From Stutzerimonas stutzeri (lineage in GTDB: Bacteria > Pseudomonadota > Gammaproteobacteria > Pseudomonadales > Pseudomonadaceae): a DNA stretch of 64,000 nt. Under the pieces are notes generated by a model. That model was not told the DNA's origin and searched no databases. It saw nothing but the letters and a program-made list of their open reading frames with translations. Made by a program: the position numbers and the translations under genes. The stretch covers positions 1,802,659 through 1,866,658 of the forward strand of contig NZ_CP007441.1 in assembly GCF_000590475.1 (NCBI RefSeq). The letters are read 5' to 3'. This document shows, one piece after another, positions 56,059 through 64,000 of this stretch. The first letter of the stretch is position 1. Every line of letters starts with the position of its first letter.

Positions 56059-57075
56059 TTGTTCAATTTACGATGCTGTTTCACCGCCCTGTGTCTGGTC
56101 GCATCGATTGCACCGGTTCAAGCGCGCACGTACCACTACAGTGACGCACACCTGCATTTCGTTGACTTCTTTCAGGAAAGCGACGGCATGAAACCTTTGC
56201 TCGAGGCAATGGACAACGGCGATATCGACCATGTAATGATCAGCGGTATACCAGTTGCAAAAAAATGGCATGAGAACGAGCCCAAACGCCCTCGTTATTA
56301 TGCAGGCGACGACGCACCTGTTTATTGGTATAGCGCGACCGACGTGGTGGTAGCCGCCGCGCTAAAAAAGCTGGACAAGGATCAGCGCAAACGCTTCCAT
56401 CCGTTTCTGTCGGGATTCAACCCAAACGACAAGAATGCAGATGCGCACATTCGGCGAATGCTCGATCTTGATCCTGGATTGTGGCAAGGGCTTGGTGAGA
56501 TTTTCACCCGCCATGATGACGTGACCGCTTTGACTCAGGGTGATACACCGCGCGCCAATAATGAAGCACTGACGCGGGTTTATCATCTTGCAGCTGAGTT
56601 CGATCTTCCTGTCATGCTGCACTCGAACGTTACCTCCAAGCGCGAGCGCAACCCACTTTATCTGGCGGAACTTGAAGAGCCGCTCCGTAATCACCCGCAT
56701 ACGCGTTTTATCTGGGCGCACGCGGGCACGAGTATGGAACTGCATCGCCATCAGAAAAAGCTCGACTTCCTGCTACCGACTGTAACGCGTTTGCTTGAGG
56801 ACTATCCCAACCTCTATATCGATCTATCTTGGACCATGCTTCGCCCTTACCTCTTGGATGCTTCGGGGACGCCTGATCCTGAATGGGTAGCGCTTATCGA
56901 AACAAACCCAACGCGTTTTATGATTGGGTCTGATGTTGTAGGTCGATTCGATGGTCTAGGCGAAGGCATGCAGGCATTTGACCCATTTCTGAATGCCTTG
57001 ACCGAACCCGTGGCGCGCAAAGTCGCTCGGGATAATTTTCTCGATATTCTTCCCCGTAAGCATCCGCCACGGTAG
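56059..57075 (+). CDS. Exported amidohydrolase-family protein
   Basis: A TIM-barrel metal hydrolase of the amidohydrolase-2 group. The metal site is HLH at about 31-33, with later histidines in VMLHSNV and IWAHAGTS and an Asp in GSDVVGR. An N-terminal signal ends at ...SIAPVQA (residue 22). The TTG at 56059 is chosen because AGGAGG lies 6 bases upstream and it gives a normal signal peptide. An in-frame ATG at 56005 would add 18 Arg-rich residues. No substrate can be inferred. Confidence 0.8.
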   Translation: MFNLRCCFTALCLVASIAPVQARTYHYSDAHLHFVDFFQESDGMKPLLEAMDNGDIDHVMISGIPVAKKWHENEPKRPRYYAGDDAPVYWYSATDVVVAAALKKLDKDQRKRFHPFLSGFNPNDKNADAHIRRMLDLDPGLWQGLGEIFTRHDDVTALTQGDTPRANNEALTRVYHLAAEFDLPVMLHSNVTSKRERNPLYLAELEEPLRNHPHTRFIWAHAGTSMELHRHQKKLDFLLPTVTRLLEDYPNLYIDLSWTMLRPYLLDASGTPDPEWVALIETNPTRFMIGSDVVGRFDGLGEGMQAFDPFLNALTEPVARKVARDNFLDILPRKHPPR

Positions 57076-57080
57076 ACAAC

Positions 57081-57108
57081 TGAAGATTGACTACCGTCTG
57101 GCTGATAA
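57081..57108 (+). promoter_or_regulatory. Possible sigma-28 promoter of the chemoreceptor gene
   Basis: TGAAG then, 15 bases later, GCTGATAA resembles the sigma-28 consensus, with one extra base in the spacer and one mismatch in each element. It lies about 130 bases upstream of the chemoreceptor start. Confidence 0.4.
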
Positions 57109-57240
57109 AGCAGAGCCATTCGTCGTTCAAGCTGCAATAAGCGACTTTTATCTGGCGCCAAAATTCAAGAATACCGGTCTTGCTCCGATACCAGAACGCT
57201 TGCTGTGATTTTGCAGCGCAACCATGGAGCAAGAATTCCC

Positions 57241-58863
57241 ATGTCGATTCGTGATGTGAGTGTGTCGATTCGTTCCGCCGTAGGCTTTGGCCTGATCGGC
57301 GTCATTGTGCTGGTGCTCGGTCTGTTCTCGTTAAGCCAGATGGCGGATATGCGTGAGGAATCGAACGAGGTAGATCAGAACTGGCTACCCAGCATCGTCA
57401 GCCTGGGTGACCTTAACGCAGCGATGCTGCGCATCCGCGCCCTGACCATGCGGGCAATGCTCGTGGAAGGTGAGGCGCTTGTTTCAACCAAGCAATCGCT
57501 AGCCAAGCTGATTGAGAATATCGACTCACTAAACTCGGCCTACGCGGATCGTATTGTCACCGACGATGAAAAGGCCGCTTACGCACGGTTTGCGGGCTCG
57601 CAGGGCCAGTATTTTACCGAGCAGCGCAAGATCGTCGAGTTTGTTACTCAAGGCGCGCGTGAGCGGGCAATTCAGGTGATGAACGGCCCTATCAGCACCC
57701 ATGCGGACGAAATGACAAAGGCCCTGCTTGATCTGCAGCGCATCAACAGCGATGAAGCAGGCAAGGCTGCCAGTCGTTCGCTGGAGGTATACCAGTCTGC
57801 GTTCATGTGGGTCATCGTCACTATCGTATTAGCGGCCATCGCCACCATAGTCTTGGCGCTGATATTCACGCGCAGTATCGTTCGGCCATTGAACCAGGCG
57901 GTTGACATTGCCGAGGGTGTAGCCGCTGGCGATCTGACTCGCGAGTTCACGATCGAAGGGAACGATGAGCCCGCGCGGCTGCTGACTGCCCTGAGAGCAA
58001 TGCAGCAGAGCTTGCGTAGCACCATCCAGGGCATAGCCGACTCGTCCAGCCAATTGGCCTCGGCGGCTGAAGAGCTGAATGCGGTGACGGATGATTCGTC
58101 GCGTGGTTTGCATCAACAAAATCATGAAATCGAACAAGCCGCGACCGCCGTGAACGAGCTGACGGCGGCGGTAGATGAAGTCGCACGCAATGCGGTAGCG
58201 ACATCTGAAGCGTCGCGAGAGTCCGATGCGACAGCGCAGCATGGCCGGCAGCAGGTCATAAAAACAGTCGAGTCGATTGGTCTCCTGACGGGAGATGTGA
58301 CCTCCACCGCATCACAAGTGGAACAGCTGGCGGGTCAAGTACGTGACATCAGCAAGGTGCTGGACGTGATTCGCTCGATCGCCGATCAGACCAACTTGCT
58401 TGCGCTCAACGCCGCAATCGAGGCTGCACGGGCAGGGGAAGCGGGGCGTGGCTTCGCGGTCGTCGCTGATGAGGTCAGAGCGCTGGCGCATCGAACCCAG
58501 CAATCCACTCAGGAAATCGAGCAGATGATAGGCGACGTACATCAGGGTACCGATAAGGCCGTTCTCGCCATGCAGACCAGCAATGAGCGTGCTCGCGCTA
58601 CGCTCGAGGTGGCACGCACTGCCGGCGAGGCGCTGGATGGGATTGCCCGTGCGATCAGTCAGATCAGCGAGCGTAACCTGGTGATCGCCAGCGCATCGGA
58701 AGAGCAGGCGCAAGTTGCGCGGGAGGTGGATCGCAATCTAATAAATATCCGTGATCTGTCGCTTCAGTCTTCTGCGGGTGCCAATCAGACCAGCGCGGCG
58801 AGCCAGGAACTGGCGTCGTTGGCCATCAACCTCAATGAGCTGGTAGCGCGGTTCCGCCTCTGA
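57241..58863 (+). CDS. Methyl-accepting chemotaxis protein
   Basis: A 540-residue transmembrane chemoreceptor. Helix 1 is at about 13-31. A four-helix-bundle periplasmic sensor (about 35-190) follows, then helix 2 at about 195-217, a HAMP domain, and the cytoplasmic signalling domain with the tip EAARAGEAGRGFAVVADEVR. No C-terminal CheR-binding pentapeptide is present. The ATG at 57241 has GGAGCAAG upstream; an earlier in-frame start adds 12 unsupported residues. Its ligand is unknown. Confidence 0.94.
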   Translation: MSIRDVSVSIRSAVGFGLIGVIVLVLGLFSLSQMADMREESNEVDQNWLPSIVSLGDLNAAMLRIRALTMRAMLVEGEALVSTKQSLAKLIENIDSLNSAYADRIVTDDEKAAYARFAGSQGQYFTEQRKIVEFVTQGARERAIQVMNGPISTHADEMTKALLDLQRINSDEAGKAASRSLEVYQSAFMWVIVTIVLAAIATIVLALIFTRSIVRPLNQAVDIAEGVAAGDLTREFTIEGNDEPARLLTALRAMQQSLRSTIQGIADSSSQLASAAEELNAVTDDSSRGLHQQNHEIEQAATAVNELTAAVDEVARNAVATSEASRESDATAQHGRQQVIKTVESIGLLTGDVTSTASQVEQLAGQVRDISKVLDVIRSIADQTNLLALNAAIEAARAGEAGRGFAVVADEVRALAHRTQQSTQEIEQMIGDVHQGTDKAVLAMQTSNERARATLEVARTAGEALDGIARAISQISERNLVIASASEEQAQVAREVDRNLINIRDLSLQSSAGANQTSAASQELASLAINLNELVARFRL

Positions 58864-58873
58864 TCTGCCAGTT

Positions 58874-58902
58874 TAGCGATGCCCATTGCGAGGGCATCGC
58901 TA
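58874..58902 (+). terminator. Terminator of the chemoreceptor gene
   Basis: An 11-base perfect stem (TAGCGATGCCC / GGGCATCGCTA) with a 7-base loop is followed by GTTTCGCTTTT. Confidence 0.85.
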
Positions 58903-59059
58903 GTTTCGCTTTTCATTCGTCTCATAACTTCTGCTTTACTCCTATGCTGTGCACGGCTGGCGGAGATGCGTAACATTCGGCGTTTTTTAACAAGGCATCG
59001 TGTCGCTCTCATGGGGGATCGGCCTTGCCTGATTCATCCGTCTACGTCGAGACTCCACC

Positions 59060-60298
59060 ATGCCCAACCTTTCAACTCACTTGCTCACGGTATATAACCG
59101 AGTCGGTCTTGTGCCTCAGATCGTGGTCGGGCTGTTCGCTGGTTGTTTGCTGGCCTGGCTATGGCCTGAGGGTGCTGAATCGGTCAGCTTGCTGGGCGAT
59201 CTGTTTGTGTCCGGATTGAAAGCAGTCGCGCCGGTGCTCGTACTGGTGCTTGTAACGGCGTCGCTAGCCAACCATAAACGAGGGCAGCAGACACATATCC
59301 GGCCGATACTGTTTCTCTACGCGTTGGGCACCCTGAGCTCAGCCGCGGTGGCGGTCATCGCCAGTACGCTTTTCCCCACAAGCCTTACGTTGATCAATCA
59401 GGTCAATGACGTGGTGCCCCCGTCAGGTGTTGGCAGCGTACTGCGAACCTTGCTATTCAACGTGGTCGATAATCCGGTGCATGCGCTTGCCGAAGGTAAC
59501 TTCATCGGTATTCTGGCGTGGGCCATAGGTCTGGGCATTGCGTTCCGCCATGCTCGAGAGAGCACGCGCAACCTGATAGCCGATGTGTCGGAAGGCGTGA
59601 CGCTGATCGTCAGGGTGGTAATTCGCTTCGCGCCGCTGGGAATTTTTGGCTTGGTGGCCGGCACGCTTGCAAAGTCCGGTTTTTCGGCACTGGCGGGTTA
59701 TTTTCAGCTGTTGATGGTGCTGGTGGGCAGCATGCTGTTCATGGCATTGGTCGTTAATCCGTTGATTACGTTCTGGCAGATTCGCAGAAATCCCTACCCA
59801 CTCGTTTTGAAATGCCTTCGGGAAAGCGGAATTACAGCCTTCTTCACGCGCAGCTCGGCAGCAAATATTCCGGTCAACATGCAACTGTGCGAACGGCTGG
59901 GATTGCACAAGGACACCTACTCGGTATCCATCCCGCTGGGCGCAACCATCAATATGGGTGGGGCAGCGATTACCATCACGGTGCTGACATTGGCAGCAGC
60001 CCATACGTTGGGTATCGCCGTGGATATACCCACGGCCTTTTTGCTCAGTCTGCTGGCCGCCATCTGCGCGTGCGGTGCATCTGGCGTAGCGGGTGGCTCG
60101 CTGTTGCTGATCCCCTTGGCGTGTAGTCTGTTCGGTATTTCTAACGATCTGGCGATGCAAGTAGTGGCGGTGGGATTCATTATCGGAGTGGTTCAGGACT
60201 CGGCTGAAACCGCACTGAACTCGTCTACCGATGCGCTGTTCACTGCCGCGTCGTGCATCGCACGTGGCGATGTGTCGAGCGAGGCCGTGAACGCCTGA
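59060..60298 (+). CDS. sstT: Serine/threonine:sodium symporter SstT
   Basis: A 412-residue dicarboxylate/amino acid:cation symporter family protein matching SstT, which imports serine and threonine with sodium. The family region FFTRSSAANIPVNM and the following SIPLGATINMGGAAI (ion and substrate site) are intact. About eight helices and two re-entrant loops fit the hydropathy. It starts at ATG 59060 and converges with fabB. Confidence 0.94.
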   Translation: MPNLSTHLLTVYNRVGLVPQIVVGLFAGCLLAWLWPEGAESVSLLGDLFVSGLKAVAPVLVLVLVTASLANHKRGQQTHIRPILFLYALGTLSSAAVAVIASTLFPTSLTLINQVNDVVPPSGVGSVLRTLLFNVVDNPVHALAEGNFIGILAWAIGLGIAFRHARESTRNLIADVSEGVTLIVRVVIRFAPLGIFGLVAGTLAKSGFSALAGYFQLLMVLVGSMLFMALVVNPLITFWQIRRNPYPLVLKCLRESGITAFFTRSSAANIPVNMQLCERLGLHKDTYSVSIPLGATINMGGAAITITVLTLAAAHTLGIAVDIPTAFLLSLLAAICACGASGVAGGSLLLIPLACSLFGISNDLAMQVVAVGFIIGVVQDSAETALNSSTDALFTAASCIARGDVSSEAVNA

Positions 60299-60381
60299 TT
60301 GTGTCGTGCCTCGCTTGGCAGGGGCGGCGCGACTGATAAGGCGATCGAATCGAAGTTTGACTTCATCAAGTTAGCAAAAAC

Positions 60382-60409
60382 AACAACGGCGCCCTGAGGC
60401 GCCGTTGTT
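60382..60409. terminator. Bidirectional terminator between sstT and fabB
   Basis: A perfect 12-base stem (AACAACGGCGCC / GGCGCCGTTGTT) with loop CTGA lies between the convergent genes. A T-run follows on the minus strand (TTGTTTTTGC), and only a short T stretch on the plus strand. Confidence 0.88.
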
Positions 60410-60424
60410 CTACCCGCTTGTCGA

Positions 60425-61642
60425 TCAGCCTTTCCAGCGCTTGAGGACCAGCGTGGCGTTGGTGCCACCGAAACCGAAGCTGTTACTCATTACGGTGTCG
60501 ATCTTGGCATCTTCGCGGGTTTCGCGAACGATCGGCAGGTCAGCGACTTCCGGGTCCAGCTCTTCAATGTTGGCTGAGCCTGCAATGAAGTTGTCCTGCA
60601 TCATCAGCATGCAGTAGATCGCCTCGTGAACGCCCGCGGCGCCCAGCGAGTGGCCGGACAGGCTCTTGGTCGAACTGATGGCCGGTATCTTGTCGCCGAA
60701 CATGTTGCGCACGGCCTTGCTCTCGGCGACGTCGCCCACCGGTGTGGAGGTGCCGTGGGTGTTGAGGTAGTCAATGTCGCCATCGACCGTCGCCATCGCC
60801 TGCTGCATGCAGCGCAGCGCGCCCTCACCACTCGGTGCGACCATGTCGTAGCCGTCGGAAGTAGCGCCGTAGCCGACGATTTCCGCATAGATTTTGGCGC
60901 CGCGCTTGAGCGCATGCTCCAGCTCTTCAACCACGACCATGCCGCCACCGCCCGCGATGACGAAACCGTCACGCTTGGAGTCGTAGGCGCGCGAAGCCTT
61001 CTCCGGCGTTGCGTTGTATTGGCTGGAGAGCGCGCCCATGGCATCGAACAGGCAGCTCTGGCTCCAATGTTCTTCTTCACCGCCACCGGCAAAGACGACG
61101 TCCTGCTTACCCATTTGAATCTGCTCCATCGCATGGCCGATGCAATGCGCACTGGTGGCGCAGGCCGAGGCGATGGAATAGTTGATGCCCTTGATGCGGA
61201 ACGGTGTGGCCAGACAGGCGGAAACCGTGCTACTCATGGTGCGCGGCACTCGATATGGGCCGATGCGCTTGACACCTTTATCACGCAGGATGTCGATGGC
61301 TTCCATCTGATTGATGGTCGAAGCGCCACCGGAGCCGGCGATCAGACCGATACGCGGATTGGAAATCTCATCGGCGCTGAGACCGGAATCTTCCAACGCC
61401 TGCTGCATGGCCAGATAGGCATAAGCCGCCGCATCGCCCATGAATCGAAGGACTTTGCGATCGATCAGCTCTTCGAGGTTCAAATTGACCGAACCCGAAA
61501 CCTGGCTGCGCAGACCCATGTCCGCATAGTCCTGGTTGAAACGAATACCAGGGCGGCTGGTGCGCAGGTTGGCGGAAACGGTGTCTTTGTCATTGCCGAG
61601 GCAGGAAACGATACCCAGGCCGGTGATCACGACGCGACGCAT
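60425..61642 (-). CDS. fabB: 3-oxoacyl-ACP synthase I
   Basis: A 405-residue beta-ketoacyl-ACP synthase used for unsaturated fatty acid elongation. The catalytic Cys is in SACATSAHCIG (near residue 163), and the histidines are in NTHGTSTPVGD and SLSGHSLGAAGVHE. The ATG at 61642 gives the family start MRRVVITGLGIVS; an upstream in-frame ATG adds 5 residues that include the ribosome site. It follows fabA by 11 bases, the standard fabAB operon. Confidence 0.97.
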   Translation of the reverse strand: MRRVVITGLGIVSCLGNDKDTVSANLRTSRPGIRFNQDYADMGLRSQVSGSVNLNLEELIDRKVLRFMGDAAAYAYLAMQQALEDSGLSADEISNPRIGLIAGSGGASTINQMEAIDILRDKGVKRIGPYRVPRTMSSTVSACLATPFRIKGINYSIASACATSAHCIGHAMEQIQMGKQDVVFAGGGEEEHWSQSCLFDAMGALSSQYNATPEKASRAYDSKRDGFVIAGGGGMVVVEELEHALKRGAKIYAEIVGYGATSDGYDMVAPSGEGALRCMQQAMATVDGDIDYLNTHGTSTPVGDVAESKAVRNMFGDKIPAISSTKSLSGHSLGAAGVHEAIYCMLMMQDNFIAGSANIEELDPEVADLPIVRETREDAKIDTVMSNSFGFGGTNATLVLKRWKG

Positions 61643-61653
61643 GCGGAAGTCCT

Positions 61654-62169
61654 TCAAAAGCTATCGGTAGATGTAAACAGGCCGACACGCAAACCTTCGG
61701 CACTGTAGATCTCGCGACCATCTACGCTGACGGTACCATCGGCGATGCCGAGGATCAGGGAGCGATTGATGGTGCGTTTGATATGAATGTTATAGGTGAC
61801 CTTCTTGGCGGTCGGCAGGACTTGGCCGAAGAACTTTACTTCGCCAGAACCCAGCGCGCGACCACGGCCAGGGTTGCCTTGCCAACCAAGATAGAAACCG
61901 ACCAGCTGCCACATGGCGTCAAGGCCCAGGCAGCCGGGCATGACCGGGTCACCTTCGAAATGGCAGGCAAAAAACCAGAGATCAGGATTGATATCCAGCT
62001 CGGCGACTAGCTCGCCTTTGCCGTACTTACCGCCCACTTCGCTGATGTGAACGATGCGATCGACCATCAGCATGTTCGGCGCGGGCAGTTGCGCATTACC
62101 GGGCCCGAAAAGTTCGCCGCGGCTGCAGCGAAGCAGATCTTCCCGAGTAAAGGCCTGTTGTTTGGTCAT
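61654..62169 (-). CDS. fabA: 3-hydroxydecanoyl-ACP dehydratase/isomerase
   Basis: A 171-residue hotdog dehydratase that also isomerises trans-2- to cis-3-decenoyl-ACP, the branch point to unsaturated fatty acids. The catalytic His70 is in CHFEGDPVMPGCLGLDA, with the active-site Asp in the same motif. It is first in the fabAB operon. Confidence 0.98.
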   Translation of the reverse strand: MTKQQAFTREDLLRCSRGELFGPGNAQLPAPNMLMVDRIVHISEVGGKYGKGELVAELDINPDLWFFACHFEGDPVMPGCLGLDAMWQLVGFYLGWQGNPGRGRALGSGEVKFFGQVLPTAKKVTYNIHIKRTINRSLILGIADGTVSVDGREIYSAEGLRVGLFTSTDSF

Positions 62170-62545
62170 GCGTATTCCTCAATGGTCCCTTTATGGAGGG
62201 CTTGCTGCTTTTATCCGACCCAAAAATCAAGAGTCCGATCATAAAGACTAGTCATAGACTGCCACCTTGCGCCGAAAGTCACAGCGCAAGGACATGGATA
62301 CCGCTCGTTTCGACCGACTACGAGAAGACCATGGTAGAAACGGGCCGATACTTTAACACTCCTGGGCTGTGACAACGACCATACGACAACCTGTCCCTTA
62401 TAGACCATAGGGGAATGTATCGCGACGATGACCGCAAGGCAGAGCTAGCCGAGGGGTCTTTTTTGGCTGCAGGCCTCGTTTGAAACTGTAACCTGATGAT
62501 TCCATTGGCGACTGGCTTTGTACTGGCTGCGCGCGGAGCGCTACG
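62170..62545. other. Divergent control region of fabAB and gpsA
   Basis: This gene-free stretch contains the start regions of the minus-strand fabAB operon and the plus-strand gpsA. The part next to fabA (about 62205-62260) is AT-richer and has several AGTC/GACT repeats, where a regulator of unsaturated fatty acid synthesis could bind. No clear palindromic operator was identified. Confidence 0.4.
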
Positions 62546-62551
62546 TATAAT
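62546..62551 (+). promoter_or_regulatory. -10 element of a likely gpsA promoter
   Basis: A perfect TATAAT lies 41 bases before the gpsA start. The -35 element at normal spacing is poor (CTGGCT). Confidence 0.5.
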
Positions 62552-62591
62552 GCCGATCATTGCCACCCAGGTGGCTCAAAACGGATACCTC

Positions 62592-63614
62592 ATGACTGAA
62601 CAGCAACCCATAGCGGTGCTTGGCGGCGGTAGCTTCGGTACCGCCATCGCGAATCTGCTTGCCGAAAATGGCCACGGCGTCCGGCTGTGGATGCGTGATG
62701 CCGAGCAGGCCGAGAGCATCCGCACCCAGCGTCAGAATCCGCGCTATCTGAAAGGCGTGAAGGTGCTTCCAGAGGTCAGTCCGGTTACCGACCTGGGGCA
62801 GACGCTGGCCGACTGCGAGCTGGTCTTCGTGGCGCTGCCCTCCAGTGCGCTGCGCCAGGCGCTATCGCCGTTCGCAGGACAACTGTCGGGCAAGATGTTG
62901 GTCAGTACGACCAAAGGCATTGAGGCGCAGGGCTTCATGCTGATGAGTCAAATCCTGCAGGAGATAGCACCGCAGGCACGAATCGGCGTGATTTCAGGCC
63001 CGAATCTGGCACGTGAAGTGGCCGAGCATGCTTTGACCGCAACCGTGGTCGCCAGTGACGACGAGACGCTCTGCCGCTGCGTGCAGCAAGCGCTACATGG
63101 GCGAACCTTCCGCGTCTACGCCAGTTCCGATCGTTTCGGGGTGGAGCTTGGCGGTGCGCTGAAGAACGTCTACGCGATCATGGCTGGGATGGCCGCTGCC
63201 ATGGGCATGGGTGAGAACACCCGCAGCATGCTGATTACGCGCGCGCTTGCCGAGATGACCCGATTCGCCGTCAGATTGGGAGCCAACCCCATGACTTTCC
63301 TGGGACTGGCGGGCGTCGGGGATCTAATCGTCACTTGTACCTCTTCGAAGAGCCGCAACTTTCAGGTGGGCTATGCGCTTGGCGAGGGACTGAGCCTCGA
63401 TCAAGCCGTATCCCGTTTGGGAGAGGTGGCTGAGGGCGTCAATACCATCAGGGTGCTGAAGACCAAGGCCGAAGACCTTCAGGTCTACATGCCACTGGTC
63501 GCTGGGTTACATGCCATTCTGTTCGAGGGGCGTACGCTCGAACAGGTCATCGCGCTGTTGATGCGCGGCGAGCCGAAGACCGATGTGGATTTCATTTCCA
63601 CCGACGGCTTCTGA
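62592..63614 (+). CDS. gpsA: Glycerol-3-phosphate dehydrogenase [NAD(P)+]
   Basis: A 340-residue enzyme that reduces dihydroxyacetone phosphate to glycerol-3-phosphate for phospholipid synthesis. The N-terminal fold is GGGSFGTAIANLL (about 11-23), and the catalytic-lysine region is GALKNVYAIMAGMAAAMG with KGIEAQG earlier. The ATG at 62592 is chosen because it begins this fold; the open frame extends 32 codons upstream over the promoter. Confidence 0.97.
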   Translation: MTEQQPIAVLGGGSFGTAIANLLAENGHGVRLWMRDAEQAESIRTQRQNPRYLKGVKVLPEVSPVTDLGQTLADCELVFVALPSSALRQALSPFAGQLSGKMLVSTTKGIEAQGFMLMSQILQEIAPQARIGVISGPNLAREVAEHALTATVVASDDETLCRCVQQALHGRTFRVYASSDRFGVELGGALKNVYAIMAGMAAAMGMGENTRSMLITRALAEMTRFAVRLGANPMTFLGLAGVGDLIVTCTSSKSRNFQVGYALGEGLSLDQAVSRLGEVAEGVNTIRVLKTKAEDLQVYMPLVAGLHAILFEGRTLEQVIALLMRGEPKTDVDFISTDGF

Positions 63615-63633
63615 AACGATAGCGGAGATAACG

Positions 63634-63972
63634 ATGAGCACATCACAACGCAGTACGGATCGCGAATCGCTGATTCTGCGCGCCATCTGGATGCTGGTTT
63701 TCTTTTTTGTCTGGCAGGTGGCTGAACTGGTGCTGCTGGTTGTCGTGGCCGCGCAGCTGGTCCTGCGTGCGGTGAATGGCAATGCGAACGAGAGCCTGCT
63801 AGGGCTGGGCGACAGCCTCAGTCAGTACGTGGCGCAGATAGGCCGTTTCGGCACCTTCAACACGGATCGCAAGCCGTGGCCGATGTCCGACTGGCCTCAG
63901 CCGCGTCCGGCCGATATTGAAGTGACACCACCGGTGACGCCGACACCGTCAGCGCAGGAGCCGGAGGCATGA
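63634..63972 (+). CDS. DUF4389 membrane protein
   Basis: A 112-residue protein with one strong hydrophobic segment (about 16-44) and a Pro-rich C-terminus, of the DUF4389 type. ATG 63634 follows GCGGAG. Its stop overlaps the sixA start (ATGA), so the two are co-translated. Function unknown. Confidence 0.85.
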   Translation: MSTSQRSTDRESLILRAIWMLVFFFVWQVAELVLLVVVAAQLVLRAVNGNANESLLGLGDSLSQYVAQIGRFGTFNTDRKPWPMSDWPQPRPADIEVTPPVTPTPSAQEPEA

Positions 63973-64000
63973 AAGTATGGCTGCTGCGTCACGGGGAGGC
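63969..64000 (+). CDS. sixA: Phosphohistidine phosphatase SixA, first codons only
   Basis: Only about 10 residues are inside the window: MKVWLLRHGEA-like, with the RHG motif of histidine phosphatases. The start overlaps the stop of the DUF4389 gene. The assignment rests on this motif and on the gpsA-DUF4389-sixA order known in pseudomonads. Confidence 0.7.
   Translation, partial: MKVWLLRHGE

Overview
The window is a chromosomal segment of a gammaproteobacterium, most likely a member of the Pseudomonas stutzeri group (Stutzerimonas). The evidence is two adjacent cbb3 oxidase operons of which only one carries ccoQ, aer-acnA beside them, the gltA-sdhCDAB-sucAB-lpd-sucCD supercluster followed by brnQ and htpG, and the fabAB and gpsA blocks in a Pseudomonas-like order. 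Base composition and codon use look even throughout, apart from the flagellin gene and the toxin-antitoxin area. Species assignment is inference from gene content and was not checked by any search.

Layout. Positions 1-7039 (minus strand) hold two cytochrome cbb3 oxidase operons (ccoN1O1P1, then ccoN2O2Q2P2) and the start of the assembly gene ccoG. Next come an alpha/beta hydrolase, the aerotaxis receptor aer and aconitase acnA. Positions 12632-13997 hold rlmM and tusA. Positions 14039-17903 (minus) hold a caa3-type oxidase: subunit II with a fused cytochrome c, a subunit I-III fusion, and a small coupled membrane protein. A DUF2231 protein, a HemJ/CopD-like protein and a voltage-gated potassium channel with a zinc ribbon lie beside it. 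Then moaA, smc, zipA and ligA run on the plus strand.

The stretch between ligA and gltA is the accessory part. It has a MntA-HepT toxin-antitoxin pair, a compact flagellin module (fliC-flaG-fliD-fliS-fliT) with two sigma-28 promoters, palindromic REP-like repeats, and small genes for PpnP, a DUF486 protein and a YkgJ protein. From 36070 to 49113 lies the TCA-cycle block: gltA diverges from sdhC, and the sdh, suc and lpd genes follow. After this come brnQ, a DUF599 protein, two overlapping hotdog thioesterases, an unrecognised 416-residue membrane protein, htpG with a sigma-32 promoter, an exported amidohydrolase, a chemoreceptor, sstT, fabA-fabB (minus), gpsA, a DUF4389 protein and the first codons of sixA.

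Taken together the segment encodes respiration: the TCA cycle supplies electrons (sdh, ogdh), and two classes of terminal oxidase (high-affinity cbb3 twice, caa3 once) dispose of them. An aerotaxis receptor sits next to the oxidases. I see no CRISPR array, insertion sequence, prophage, tRNA or rRNA. I did not find an obviously new multi-gene system. The best leads are the caa3 locus with its uncharacterised small partner proteins, the MntA-HepT/flagellin insertion framed by repeats, and the orphan 416-residue protein before htpG.
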